A DNA stretch of 64,000 bases from Diploptera punctata (GCA_030220185.1 JASPKZ010001598.1:1694501-1758500); one strand, 5' to 3'; positions 1-10,415 are shown, counted from the stretch's first letter. Made by a program: numbers and translations. Notes: a model not told the origin generated them from the sequence alone.

Positions 1-246
1 GGGAATTGTAGGTGTGATAGCTTCCCGTTGCTTTCTGCACCGGTGAAGGACGATGATAATGATAAGGATGATGATGATGGCCATATGATTTCGGGAACCG
101 TTTCGGCCTTAACGTTTTCCTGACATTTGTCTTACAGGTGAGGAAAAACCCCGATAAAAACCTCACCCAGAAATACTGCCCCGACCGGGGATCGAACCTG
201 GGCCCGCTGCGTGACAAGGCAGCACGCTACCTCGAGACCACAGCGG
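1..246 (-). mobile_element. tRNA-derived SINE, tail type A, cut by window edge
   Basis: Read on the minus strand this begins with the head TCCACCGCTGTGGTCTCGAG and continues with a Pol III B box (GGTTCGATCCCC) and a body about 'gggtgaggtttttatcgggg'. It then runs through a GAT/ATC-rich stretch into the conserved 'accggtg..agcaacgggaag' segment. The tail is cut at base 1. It is the same family as the copies at 9,560, 14,085 and 15,787. Internal A- and B-box-like promoters are expected from its tRNA ancestry. Confidence 0.85.
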
Positions 247-830
247 TGGACGCTTACAAGATATAGTGACGAAATAATTAAATAATTGATATATCTCTGT
301 GGTATTTTTAAGTGTATCAATACTTCCAACACTAACTGTGTGTATATATATCACCATTGTAAGTGGTAGTTCACCTGAAACCCGAATATACCGGATCGCG
401 AACAAGTAGTTATTAAAATTTAACAGACGAAATGGGAATTTTTAGACATAGGCTACAAAATTGAATAACAATGCTTTGTGCAACATACAAAAAAAAAAAA
501 AAAACTACGTCTATTACCACCAATCAAGATACTCATTTGGACAGTAAATTGCCAGTTTTCAGAGTTCATAGAAAAGTCGTGATATTTTATAGTAACAGAA
601 TAATTAAGTATTACGCCATGTAAATCATGCAAGTAAACATGAACAGGCAGATTATGCTCTTTTATAAGAAATTGATGTAATTGGTCACGACATTTCTTTT
701 TGTTTTATTCTTTAACGCCTAAGGGGCATATCGCCCTATTATTTAAATGGTAAATTGGAATGAAATGGCGAGTATGATTTATCCCTGGCAATAAAATTCC
801 ATGACAGGATAATTCGCAATTCGCGCGTTA
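247..830. other. unassigned AT-rich stretch
   Basis: Contains a poly-A run near 489-505 and scattered short ORFs with no recognisable product. I see no gene or repeat boundary here. Confidence 0.5.
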
Positions 831-1132
831 ATATTGTTCTCGGCCTACTTATTGGGCGCTTTTCCCTTTGGTTTTCCTACAATTTTCCCCATTCGTGCCA
901 CTTGTCCTGCCCATCTCAGTCTACGAGACTTAACTATTTTTATGTTATACCCTATCTGGTTTCCCATAAAAATAATTTGCTCGCTGTTATGTATATTTGT
1001 CCATTTGTCTGTCTGTTAATCTCTCTTTAGTCCTTTTTTTTTCTGGGAACTTAATTCTTTAACAATAGTAATATTTCTCCTTCCTTAAAGTAAGAGACCA
1101 TCGCATCCACATAACGGGGAGAATAACAGTTT
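831..1132 (-). mobile_element. LINE family 1, old 3' fragment
   Basis: A heavily diverged minus-strand copy of the family 1 LINE C-terminal region. On the plus strand it shows the order 'cttattgggcgcttttccc', 'cttgtcctgcccat', 'gtctacgagacttaac', matching the younger copy that starts at 1,133. It is out of frame in several places and directly abuts that younger copy. Confidence 0.75.
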
Positions 1133-1866
1133 TATACTTACTTACTTACTTACTCACTGGCACTATCGAACCCGTAGGTTCATGGCCGCGCGGACATAAG
1201 CTCTCCATACATCCCTATCCTGAGCTAATGCTTTCCAATCATTCCCTGTATAATCTACTTCCCTCAAATCAAAGTTAATGTTGTTCTCCCACCTCATTCT
1301 TGGTCTACCAACTGGGCGTTTTCCCTCTGGCTTTCCTACAAGAAGCTTCCATGCACGTCTTTCATTCCCCATACGTGCAACATGTCCTGCCCATCGCAGT
1401 CTACGAGACTTAACTGTTCTTATTATATCTGGCTTCCTATAAAGACCATGTAGTTCATTGTTATGTAGTCTTCTCCATTCACCTGTCTGTTCATCTCTCT
1501 TTGGTCCAAAATTTTCCTAAGAACTTTATTCTCAAATACTCGTAATCTCCTTTCCTCCCTTAAAGTAAGAGTCCATGTTTCGCACCCATATAATATAACT
1601 GGTAGAATAATAGTTTTATATATTTTCAGCTTAACGTTTTTTGAAAGGAGTTGGGACATCAAAAGTCTCTGCAATGCATAATAGCACGCATTTCCAGAAT
1701 TGAGCCTATGTTTAATTTCTTTGTGCGTCTCATTCCTATTTGTGATTATTGTTCCTAGGTATTTGAATTCAGCCACTTCCTCAAAATTTCCCTCATTTGT
1801 CATTAGCTGTCCATTTCCATTATATACTGAATTTCTACCTGTGACCATATATTTAGTTTTACTGAT
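1133..1866 (-). mobile_element. LINE family 1 (non-LTR retrotransposon), 5'-truncated
   Basis: This is the C-terminal part of the reverse transcriptase polyprotein. It is read as two blocks, KYMVTGRNSVYNGNG..LPVILYGCETWTLTLREE (about 1,866-1,500) and GNERRAWKLLVGKPEGKRP..AAMNLRVR (1,372-1,163). The blocks are separated by a frameshift near 1,500-1,420. The 3' end carries the AAGT tetranucleotide tail (TTAC repeats on the plus strand) typical of this family. No RT catalytic motif is retained. A second fused fragment of the same family follows at 1,867. Confidence 0.9.
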
Positions 1867-2057
1867 AGTTTTATACATTTTCAATTTAAAATTTTTGAGG
1901 GGAGTTGGGACAACAAGGGTCCCTGTATTGCATAAAGCATCCATTTACAAATTGAACCTATGCATAATTTCCTTGTGCATCTAATTCATATTTGTAATTA
2001 TTGTTCTTAGGTATTTGAATTCGGCCACTTCTTCATAATTCCCCTCATTTGTCAAAT
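1867..2057 (-). mobile_element. LINE family 1, diverged internal fragment
   Basis: Repeats the segment around 'ttttcaatttaaaatttttg' to 'gtatttgaattcggccac' already present in the copy at 1,133-1,866, with more substitutions. The three adjacent family 1 pieces (831, 1,133, 1,867) suggest repeated insertion or rearrangement at one locus. Confidence 0.75.
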
Positions 2058-2289
2058 TTTAGTTTATTATGTACAATATAGGCCTAATTGTAATTTTTTA
2101 AAGAATAAATTGTTTTCAGAATATTTTTACGCACAGCCTACTGACCCCTGAATGAGCAAGTGTTTGTGGTCTATTCCAGTTCGATTACAAAATTTAATAG
2201 GTCTACATATAGAAAATATACATTATAAAGTTAATAAGAGAGAAATGAAAAAGGGAAAATAGAAATTCAGGAGAAAGTTTCAGTATAGG

Positions 2290-2765
2290 AAAGACATTCT
2301 CTTCTTCTTCTTCTTCTTCTTCTTCTTCTTCTTCACTTCACGGGTTAGGCAAATTGCCTGCTCCGCCTCACAGTTGTTCTGTCCATCTTTTCACTGGCCC
2401 TCCTACATTCTTTGAACCTCTTGGCTTTTACTTAAATGCTGCTTTTGGTAACCTTGTTCCATTCATTCTTTCTACATGTCTAAACAATTTATCTCTATAT
2501 TCTTAGACTTTATCATTCAATTAATATATATTTAACTCTGTTTTTATAGCCTATATTCATTCTTTATCCAAAATTGCCAATAATGCCTTAATTGATCTCC
2601 CATCCCCTTCCAATATTAGAAGCTGATGAAATTTTGGGATCCAATTTTGTGCAACATTTGGTTCTTCTAAGATAGTTCATTTCTACGCTTTGCATTTTAC
2701 TTCGTAATTTTTTGGTTATTACCCAAATTTCACTTCCATAAAAGCATGTTGACACACAAAAATAG
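2290..2765 (-). mobile_element. LINE family 2, decayed 3' end with (GAA)n tail
   Basis: On the minus strand the upstream part reads approximately YGSEIWVITKK..MQSVEMNYLRRT, and the downstream part reads RMN.TRLPKAAFKYKPRG.RNVGRPVKRWTEQL, then GAGNLPNP and a (GAA)n tail (plus-strand CTT repeats at about 2,299-2,332). Several stops and shifts make it non-functional. The same 3' end occurs at 29,275-29,517 and 29,530-29,637. Confidence 0.8.
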
Positions 2766-3115
2766 CCTATTAATACAAATGAGAATAAAATAAGAAAACG
2801 ATATAGAATATATGCCTATGACGTGTCCACAAATATAGTATCATACTTTAAACTACTACGTCGCTTTGGATAATCGTATCTAAATGAAATTGGTGACAAT
2901 CATAAAAGAAACTCAAAAAGTTTTGTGCATGTTAACAATGTCAACAATGGAGAATAATTGACAACAATATAGAAACTAAACTAAATTTAATCAGGTTTTT
3001 TTGTGGTCTATATGGGTTCATTGTTGGATATTTAGCAGACATGTTAAATGTGAATGTTTGCTGTGCTTTTGAAATTGTGTTGTTAAAGAAGTTATAAAAT
3101 AAGTTTTAAGGAGTT

Positions 3116-3289
3116 ATGGCGAACCCCCAAGAACGTAGTTGGTGTGTTTTGGAATATCACACTACGCAGAATCCGGTGCTGGTCCAGCGTGCTTTTAGGC
3201 AAAGGTTTCAACATCAGGCTCCTACACACAAGTCAATTTTGAAGTGGTACCGTCACTCCTGGAGGCCACATTCAATGTCTATGAGATAG
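3116..3289 (+). CDS. 57-aa ORF resembling the DUF4817/helix-turn-helix head of TE proteins
   Basis: ATG at 3,116 opens MANPQERSWCVLEYH and continues with NPVLVQRAFRQRF, then HKSILKWYRHSW, ending at TAG 3,287-3,289. The spacing VQRAFRxRF..KSIxxWY resembles the N-terminal DNA-binding domain (DUF4817 type) of insect DDE/mariner-like transposases. The protein stops directly after the domain, so no catalytic part remains. It lies inside the TIR element 2,822-4,510 in the orientation opposite to the pseudogene next to it. Probably a relic rather than an expressed gene. Confidence 0.55.
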   Translation: MANPQERSWCVLEYHTTQNPVLVQRAFRQRFQHQAPTHKSILKWYRHSWRPHSMSMR

Positions 3290-3589
3290 GCCTATAGCAA
3301 AAACTTTTTTAGTTACTCTTTTGATTGTCATTTATTTTATTCAGATACGATTACACTGGTCAACAGTGGTTTTGTTGCCCTTGATATAAGATTAATTTCG
3401 GATATATTTATGCTCATAATTCATGAAACTATCAATGATTTTAGAAGATTTGCTCTGGTTTTTTTAAATCTTTATTTTCATTTTACACTACAAAAATCGG
3501 AAAATATGAAAAAAATATAACAGATATATTTATGTCAATTGTTTTTTGAAAAATTAGTATGCACTGACGTATATAGAAAGAAAAATATC

Positions 3590-4165
3590 GAAAACCCATG
3601 TTACACTTCAGTGAAACGCCTTTTATAAGATTTTCTTCTATAATTTTTAGGGGACTATCTCTTTTTAAAGACCAGCAGTTATCTGTCATCATGTGACGGT
3701 CCCATCTATCCTGGCATCCTGATACCTTTCCTCCATTACTTTCATATCCTAGTGAAAGCACACTTCCTGTCCATCGCTATAACTACCTAGATTATCCAGA
3801 AATCTATCCAGGTGACTGTGGAGAAAGTGTAACTTTATACTCATATTTGCTCCCAGAATCATAAAACTTATCAACATGTTTTGCACAATTTCTTTGTAAT
3901 TTGGTGCTTTATAGTTACCTAGAAAATTTTCTACTACCAATACAAAACCCTTCCATACTTCACTTTCCGGAACAGTCATAACTTTGATAAAATTTGCATC
4001 TTTCATCAATTGCCGAATTTGAGGACCATCAAATATTCTGCCTTTTAACTTTTACATAATGAGCTTATAAAATTTTCTACAAATGTATTTGAAACATTTT
4101 CCTTCCTTGTCCAACGCTTTGGCAAATTGTTTTATCATATCCAGATGCACGTCGTGAGTACTTTA
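3590..4165 (-). pseudogene. broken copy of a multi-copy conserved arthropod protein of unknown function
   Basis: The minus strand reads HDVHLDMIKQFAKALDKEG, KCFKYICRKFYKL, a stop, then RIFDGPQIRQLMKDANF, FVLVVENFLGNYKAPNY, MSIKLHFLHSHLDRFLDNLG and EVCFH. Next come a stop where related copies have Gln, MKVMEERYQ, a short insertion that shifts frame, and DRWDRHMMTDNCWSLKRD. I recall this order (FDGPQIRQLMKD, HFLHSHLDFF, RYQGRW, ADYCW) from repeated hypothetical proteins in insects; its function is unknown to me. Two in-frame stops plus a frameshift make this copy dead. Related C-terminal pieces lie at 14,921-15,039 and 58,509-58,765. Confidence 0.7.
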
Positions 4166-4510
4166 ATTTTATCAAATAACTGAGCTCACGGCCGATGTGC
4201 GGAGTGAGGGGCGCGAGAGTGGGGATCACATGATGTTTGTATACGCGAAAAAAAAATGCGCAGAAATCAAATCATGACTGGAAACATAAATTTTATTAGT
4301 AACAAGCCGTTTACTGTTTAAGATATAAGATAAGCAAAAAATCATAAACACTAGAGCACATTCAGCACTTTCATGAATATATTCGTTAACTGTGCACTTG
4401 AAAACATAGTAATTCGCTGAGATATCCAGGGCAACTTTTTTTTTTAAGAGGTGTGTTATCCAAAGCAACGTAGTAGTAGTTTAAAGTACGATTCTATATT
4501 TGTGGACACG

Positions 4511-5125
4511 GTGTTTAATAGGCCCTTAGAAACTTAGAAAGAAATTAAAGATATTAGTATGTATAAAAAACTAAAATAGGTGTCTGCTTAAAAGAGTCTA
4601 GAATATAATTCTAAAATGAAATTGAATCTACAAGCTTGATTGTAAAAATTATCCAAATCAAACACGATGTAAAAGTCTGAATTTAAAATAATTTTCATAT
4701 ATGACACATTAGTTGGATGGAAACAATTGAGCAGATTAACTGGAAGAGAAAGACTTGATGGTTCGCATATTCATACGAGGAGGAAAAGCTGAGTGAAGCC
4801 GTCACCGGTACTTGATGTGTATATGTCGTCAGCTCAAGTTAGTCTGCCCGCCCGCGCCATTTTCTGGCTTGCACATGGCGATGTGAATATTTCACCGCGC
4901 TAAACAGCCGAGCCGTGTATCAAATCCATTATTCACATACATTGAGCACCGCCACCTTTATAATGCAAAAGGTTACCACTTTTAAACTGCATAGGGTTCT
5001 ACTACCCCACCCTGCACATTTCTTTCTCTTACTTTGAAGTCATGTTTCTGTTTCTTTGTTAGCGTTTCTTTGAGTTACTTTGTTAAAATGACATCTTAAA
5101 ACGTTCCTTTTTAATTCAAAAGAAA
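4511..5125. other. unassigned stretch
   Basis: A short GC-richer patch near 4,780-4,900 has no long ORF or splice-site pattern. Otherwise AT-rich; nothing recognised. Confidence 0.4.
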
Positions 5126-5126
5126 C

Positions 5127-5240
5127 TTTTTTATTTTATTTTATTTTATTGAAATTTGAGAGTTCAACATATTTTGTCGCAAACTTTTTATTTTATTTTA
5201 TTTTATTGAAATTTGAGAGTTCAACATATTTTGTCGCATT
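5127..5240. repeat. tandem duplication, two units of about 57 bp
   Basis: Two nearly identical units, each an ATTTT run followed by 'gaaatttgagagttcaac' and 'atattttgtcgca', lie back to back. Confidence 0.85.
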
Positions 5241-5424
5241 AATCTAGACCTTTGACAAAAGAATTACGGAAGAGGCTAGTGAAGTGTTTTGTGTGGAGTA
5301 TAGCATTGTATGATGCAGAGACTTGGACATTACGACGGAATGAGGAAAAGCAACTGGAAGATTTTGAGATGTGGATATGGAGAAGGATGGAACATATAAA
5401 ATGGACAGACAAAATAAAATAATA

Positions 5425-5794
5425 AAGGTGGTATCGGGGTAGTGTGCTGCTTTGTCATGCAGCGGGCCTGGGTTCGATCCCCGGTCGAGACAGTTTTTCT
5501 GGGTGAGATTTTTATCGGGGGTTTTCCTCACCTGTAAGACAAATGTCAGGAAAACTTTAAGGCCCAAACCGTCCCCGAAATCACATGGCCATCGCAATCA
5601 TCATCATTCACATTCATCTTAGGTTAAGCTTAGGATTAGGGACTCTCCTGGCGCAACATTATCATCATCATCACCCATCATATCATCGGACCAAAGTAAC
5701 CCCGCCTTCCAGGTACCCCAACCTCAGAAGTGGGTTACAAGTATGCCATGCCAGGAGAGAAACCAGGAATGTCGAAAGACAAACCTAGGACATT

Positions 5795-5797
<3 letters not shown>
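5425..5797 (+). mobile_element. tRNA-derived SINE, tail type B
   Basis: Head 'ggtggtatcggggtagtgtg', B box GGTTCGATCCCC, then the common body and tail type B. The tail contains ATCATC runs, 'ctctcctggcgc', 'cgtaaccccgccttccagg', 'agtgggttacaagtacgcc', 'atgccaggagag' and a terminal 'cattaaaa' leading into (TA)n. It splits the LINE 5,247-6,115 and is therefore younger than it. Confidence 0.9.

Positions 5798-5825
<28 letters not shown>
5798..5825. repeat. (TA)n microsatellite
   Basis: Uninterrupted TA dinucleotides directly after the SINE end, probably grown from its A-rich tail or from the target. Confidence 0.95.
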
Positions 5826-5828
<3 letters not shown>

Positions 5829-6248
5829 CTAGATAGAGTGGGTGAAGGAAGAACAATGGTGGAACTCACGTAGAAGAGGAAAAGAAATTGGATTGGCCAC
5901 TGGCTAAGATGAAACTGCCTGCTGACGGATGCCCTAGAAGGAATGGTCAACGGAAAGAAAGTTAGAGGCACAAACAGACATCAGATGATAGACAATATTA
6001 AAATAAATGGTTTGTATGCGGAAACAAAAAGGAAAGCTGAGTTAAGGAAAGAATGGAGAATGCTGAGTTTGCAGTGAAAGACATACTCTTGCGCAGAACA
6101 CTATGAATGAATGAGTCTATATCTGTAGATAAAATTTATTCGTGAGTTCTGTAATTCATTGAATTTTTTTCGAAAAAAAAAATAGACGTACATTGGAATA
6201 ACGGGCACAAGGGCATGTTCAGTCGTTCTAGTCTATCCGTATTCTACT

Positions 6249-6472
6249 ATTAAAGAAGTAGAGGAAATACAGAACAAACTGGAAAGAACGCTTGGCAGGG
6301 ATGACTGAGAATAGAATATCAAAAGCAGCATACAACTATTCACCAGGAGGAAGAAGTTTGGGAAGACTAAGGAAAAGATGGAAAGAGCAGCTATTTGGAG
6401 CCGGAATAGGCTAGAAAATAAGCCTAAACCGTGGAGGAGAAGAAGAAGAAGAAGAAGTAGAAGTAGAGGGTG
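6249..6472 (+). mobile_element. LINE family 2/4-like 3' end with (GAA)n tail
   Basis: One frame reads NWKERLAGMTENRISKAAYNYSPGGRSLG, then RLRKRWKEQLFGAGIG and a stop, followed by GAA repeats at about 6,437-6,458. This is the usual C-terminus of these LINEs; everything upstream is missing. Confidence 0.8.
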
Positions 6473-7008
6473 CCCCATTCAACCTCCCACATTTTAATTA
6501 ATCATAACTAGCAAAGTATGCGGAATTATGAAATGAGGTTGGTATTAAACGAAACAGAAACTCAAAGAATTTTCATTATCACACACTGATTTTTGTACAC
6601 TTCTCTGCCTATATCTGCTCTAATTTCTTCAATATTTTCTTATGAAACACGTGTACGAGCACCTCCTGATTATTTTTTAACTCTTCCAGTCGCCAGAAAC
6701 CTCTCAAGCCATGCCTTAATAGTCTTCCCACCAGGTTCATTTCTTCCACATTCTCTCCGGCAATTTCTTTGCACTTGTAATTATTGACATCGTCTCAGCA
6801 AAACAGTTTGTGCTCTTTGCTGAGGAGTCGCCATTTTGTTTTATGTCATTATTGTCCAACATACGACAGATGAATTAACTGCAACAATGAAAACAAAATA
6901 TTTGAGCTTTGAGTTTCTCTTTCTTTTAATACCAACCTCATTTCATAATTCCGCATACTTTGAGAGTTATGATTAATTAAAATGTGGGAGGTTTGAATGG
7001 GACACGGT
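6470..7008 (-). mobile_element. TIR DNA element with a dead DUF4817-type N-terminal ORF
   Basis: Inverted repeats of about 95 bp: left from 6,470 (GGTGCCCCATTCAACCTCCC) and right ending 7,008 (rc GTGTCCCATTCAAACCTCCC). Both run on through 'acattttaattaatcataac' and 'aatgaggttggtatt'. On the minus strand from 6,835 the interior reads MATPQQRAQTVLLRRCQ, stop, LQVQRNCRRECGRNEPGGKT, IKAWLERFLATGRVKK, stop, GGARTRVS, stop, ENIEEIRADIGREVY. This is a transposase head resembling the 3,116 ORF, with three in-frame stops and no DDE domain, so it is a deletion derivative. Confidence 0.75.
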
Positions 7009-7999
7009 GTAGGTTATATTGTAGCAGTGGCAAGGGAGGTTCTTCCTCACTTAGTTTTGACGTAAATTATCCACACAGATGTCAAGAAAATCACTTTTGT
7101 CTCACAAATCACTTTATTTCTACAAATTCTCAGTAAATTATTCAAAATTTTCACTTACAATTAATCTTGTTTCATAGTTTATCTGTTTCACAATTAATTC
7201 ACAGTCTAATATGAGTTCACTCACTAAGATTGGTCCTTTCGTTGTTCATTATATCACCGCTAATTCACAACTGACTGGCCTTCGTCCTCACCACATATTA
7301 TATAAGCTGCGAGGACTTTCTAGGCTTAGGTTCGAGACACCTCGAAACATGGAAGCCTCTGGCCACTGATCTTTCCCGAAAGGAGATGTTGGTAGAGACG
7401 TCTGGAATGACATCCCAGACATTTCGGTAGTTTCCGCAAATCTTTTCTGATCAATGTGAGACCACTATTCTCGCCTTGCTCGTGAAATTTAAACCTCGTT
7501 ATTACGACGCGTCACTAGGCATATATATATATCCTGCATAGATGGCTTATTTTGAACAACTTCTCTGCAGATTCTACGGACAGACTATAGATTTCATTGG
7601 TTTAGTTTAAGATACGTGACGTGAGAAAACTTAGGAAATGAGTGTTTATTTTTAATTCGAAAATTAAATTTCGGGGAGACCTTCGTGAACATTATTTCGA
7701 AATAAATACTTACGTTACAAGGATCAAAAGTGGATTTTTACGACTCACTTGTGATGATTCGAAACTAATTCATAAAACAGTTCCAATTCTTCCGATATAA
7801 AAAAATTATAGGCCTATTTTTTTGGGTTAAATTTCATTAAATTCCTTCTGGATTTCTTAGTAATTCAGAAGATAATCTGCACAAACATCTGTATGAACTT
7901 AACAAAATTATAGAAGAATGTTGATTGAAAATATCTACACAGAAAACAAAAATTATGACATTTCAAGTTGTAGTTCCTGTCAGAAGTAAAATTGTACTT
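7009..7999. other. unassigned stretch
   Basis: Mixed composition with a short TA run near 7,520. No convincing ORF, TIR or SINE head recognised. Confidence 0.4.
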
Positions 8000-8527
8000 G
8001 ACAATGAAATTTTGGAATAGGTGTACAATTGTACATAACCTATCTAGGATGCAATATCTCATATGAAGAAGAAAAGGATGTAAATGCAAAAATATCAATT
8101 TTTAAGGATTTTAGGGTTAATAAATTGTACCTTCAAGCCACAGTTAGTCCAAAAACATTCAAAACTAAAAGTGTATCAAACACTGGCTCTTCCAACTCTT
8201 GTGTGGTAGCGAAGTATGGATATTGAAACAGAAGGATATACAGAGACTTAGATCTGCTGAAATGAGATACCTTCGGAGGACTGCAGGATACACACTACTA
8301 GATCACAAAAAGAATGACATCTTATAAGAATTACACATGGAATCTTTAGAAAACAACATTTCTGATTATAAGTCAACATGGATGCAACATGTTCATCAAA
8401 TGGAGGATCACAGGATACCCAAACAAATGTAAAGCTAACAACCTGAAAAAAGAAGAAGACCAGGACGTGCAAGACTTTTGGATGGTGCTTCTCTTGAGGC
8501 CGAAACAGGTCAACAAATTAAACTACA
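8000..8527 (+). mobile_element. LINE C-terminal fragment, frameshifted
   Basis: In shifting frames it reads YLGCNISYEEEKDVNAKIS, SEVWILKQKDIQRLRSAEM, RYLRRTAGYTLLDHKKNDIL, STWMQHVHQMEDHRIPKQM, RRRPGRARLLDG. These are the standard thumb/C-terminal landmarks of this LINE group (YLG, YGSE.W.L, AEM..LR..AGY, W..H...M). At least three frame changes and stops; non-functional. Confidence 0.75.
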
Positions 8528-8823
8528 ACTAGAATTTATATATAAATGTAGACTGAAAATAAAAACGAGCTAAGTACCAAAATCTAAGTTCTGAAAAAAA
8601 AAACAGATAAAAGAATGTACTTATAGTTTTTGATTGGCGTAGCGTATTCTTGTGGTTACAGTTTGAAATATATGCAGACTGAATATCACATAGACTTGTT
8701 TATATCGCACTAGCACAGGCACATATCCCATATTTTAGCAATAAAATGGATATCGATTGCTCTGATACTTTGTTGTTGTTAGACCGATTATGCTCAGTCT
8801 ATCAAATTTGTTTAGATCAGCAA

Positions 8824-9000
8824 GTTATTTTGTACGACGGTTCTGTCATCAGCGACCTTCCAGCATCGTCGGATGCTGATGATGCTGGAAAGGTCGCTGA
8901 TGTCAGAAGCGTCGCAAAACAATAACACAACAACAGTTAGTAACTATTAAACTTCTGCTGAAGATGGAAGCCGGTTTCAGAAAGACATATAGTTCTTAAA
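8824..9000 (+). mobile_element. small palindromic unit related to the Penelope/hammerhead-like units
   Basis: Inverted arms 8,824-8,867 and 8,881-8,926 share 'atcagcgacc(t)ttccagcatc', with outer parts 'ttattttg' and 'acg.cttctg'. Downstream, at 8,955-8,995, lies CTGCTGAAGATGGAAG..GTTTCAGAAAGACATATAG. That motif aligns with the unit at 58,469-58,508 (CTGCTGAAGATG..TTCTGAAAGGCCTACAGG). It is a degraded relative; the would-be helix III palindrome AGGCCT reads AGACAT here. Confidence 0.45.
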
Positions 9001-9558
9001 TTTTTTTTTAAAAAAAAAAGGTTTTTAACCTAGTTGAGGACGTCGTACTGCCAGGTACTTTTTTCCAATATTTTACTTTGTGACCTCAACGGAAATTTAT
9101 TATGAAATTCATCATTATTGAAGACAAAATCCTGAAATTAGACAACATAATAAAGAATTTCGGAATAATGAATTAGAGTTTTCCGTCATCATTTTATGTA
9201 TATACTCTGCATTGATACTTTTTCAGTTTGTGTGAAGATATGAAACGAAGAGGGGCTGCACCTCTTTTTATCAACAGGGGGGTCGATATGATTATTCTAG
9301 AAATTATTGAATTATAAAATGAAAATAATCTTTCAGTAATGGATTTTGAGATCACTACAAATAAAAGATTTCCAGATACCGCAGTAGATCATAGGTGTAT
9401 ATTAGATTCTCCCATGACATCAAGACATATAAAGAGTTTTTTTTTTTGCAGACTCAAATAAGCATACCCACTTTTTTTTCTGTTTGACCTTAATAACTCA
9501 TATAACAAATGTTATTGCGATTGGATCATGTCAACCCGTGCCGACTTCATGCCAAATA
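9001..9558. other. unassigned stretch
   Basis: Poly-T/poly-A runs near 9,000-9,020 and 9,437-9,480. Nothing recognised. Confidence 0.4.
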
Positions 9559-9747
9559 TCCATCCATCCATAGTAATTCTGCCCGAAGGCAGGTCCTTCA
9601 CTGCAATTATAGCATTTTTTTGCTATGCTTGCAGCTTTACTAGGGAATCGTAGGTGTGGTAGCTTCCCGTTGCTTTCCACACCGGTGAAGGATGATGATG
9701 ATGGCCATATGATTTCGGGGACCGTTTGGGCCTTAAAATTTTCCATG
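9559..9747 (-). mobile_element. SINE tail type A, 5'-truncated
   Basis: On the plus strand it begins with 'catccatccatagtaattc' and 'tgcccgaaggcagg', the inverse of the tail A hairpin CTGCCTTCGGGCAG. It ends in the body at 'gggaccgtttgggcctt'. The tRNA head is absent. Confidence 0.9.
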
Positions 9748-9912
9748 TCAAATATAAGGCATGAAAATTTGTACTGGGTTAGTATAGAAGTATTCTAGAA
9801 GTAAAAGTTTTAGTAAATAAAACATCAAATTGCCCAAAACGTATACCTATACCTGATCCTAACATAAACAAACGCCAATTGAATCCTTCCGCCATTCGCA
9901 CCACAATAACTG

Positions 9913-10415
9913 TCACATTGTCAGGTAGCACGTGTGAAGTATGTAAGACGTGATCGTTGAATGAGGTAGATTACGAGAAAGCTGGTGAGATTTTTCACTG
10001 AACTTGTGAAATACATTTAAAATAACTTTTTGACCACTAGTCAAAAGTTTTCCAGACTTGTGTTTTAAAAATGTATGTGAAGACACATCAACAGAAGACT
10101 CAACACTTTCAGTCATTTTCTTGCATCAGAATCGGCAAAAGCATGACTCAAATGCATCATCCATAGTAATAAACTATTTTAAATTGTAATTATAGATTAG
10201 GTACATTTTAGAATATTTTATATGTTTTAATATATTTATTTTTATTCACCAAGAATAACAAGTATATTCAGATGACATGTTTTTAATTTAATGGAGGGAA
10301 CTACTTTTTGGCGTATTTATTGTTTCTACATCGTACGTCGGTGTACATAACCAATGAAAAGCGAGCAGGTCACGTGGTTTTGTTTTGATGAGGATCACTT
10401 TAAGAGCGGACAGCC
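9913..10415 (-). mobile_element. 5' end of an unidentified transposon (copy A)
   Basis: The minus strand opens a 67-aa frame at 10,116 starting MTESVESSVDVSSHTFLK, then SGKLLTSGQKVILNVFH. Its leader and first ~35 codons match the inverted copy at 23,024-23,605 (MAEGVESSVAVSSSKFLKQK). The shared leader includes 'accacgtgacctgctcgc' and 'ttttcattggttatg'. A short SGKxLTSGQK segment followed by a predicted helical region recalls N-terminal DNA-binding domains of some insect DDE proteins, but I cannot name the superfamily. Nothing downstream of residue 67 is kept. Confidence 0.55.

Larger units (their letters stand above)
2822..4510. mobile_element. TIR-bounded DNA element, 1.7 kb
   Basis: Imperfect terminal inverted repeats of about 55 bp: left 2,822-2,876 beginning CGTGTCCACAAATATAG, right 4,455-4,510 ending CTATATTTGTGGACACG. 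Both continue through the 'tactttaaactac' motif and 'gctttggataa'. The interior holds a short helix-turn-helix-like ORF (+, 3,116) and a broken copy of a multi-copy arthropod protein gene (-, 3,590-4,165). I could not find a clear target duplication. The element could be a composite that captured the pseudogene. Confidence 0.7.
5247..6115 (+). mobile_element. LINE fragment (separate clade) interrupted by a SINE
   Basis: The first block (5,247-5,420) reads KELRKRLVKCFVWSIALYDA, ETWTLRRNEEKQLEDFEMW, WRRMEHIKWTD. After the SINE at 5,425-5,797 and a TA run, the second block (5,826-6,100) reads ELDRVGEGRTMVE, KRNWIGHWLR, DALEGMVNGKKVRG, HQMIDNIKINGLYAETKRKA. This is the C-terminal region of a LINE whose KCFVWS..ALYGAETWTL signature differs from families 1-6. 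Internal stops are present. Confidence 0.85.

Noticed and set aside
4780..4910. GC-richer patch as a possible exon of C15 or another gene
   Set aside because: No open frame with family motifs, and no matching splice-site pair.
5585..5788. 67-codon ORF MAIAIIIIHIHLRLSLGLGT, repeated near 46,133, 50,268 and 55,843
   Set aside because: The same SINE type B body read in frame; it recurs only because the SINE is repeated.
8870..8925. CTGATGA..GAAA as a third hammerhead core
   Set aside because: CTGATGA at 8,875 is followed by GAAA after only five bases, leaving no room for stem II, and no stem I partner is present.
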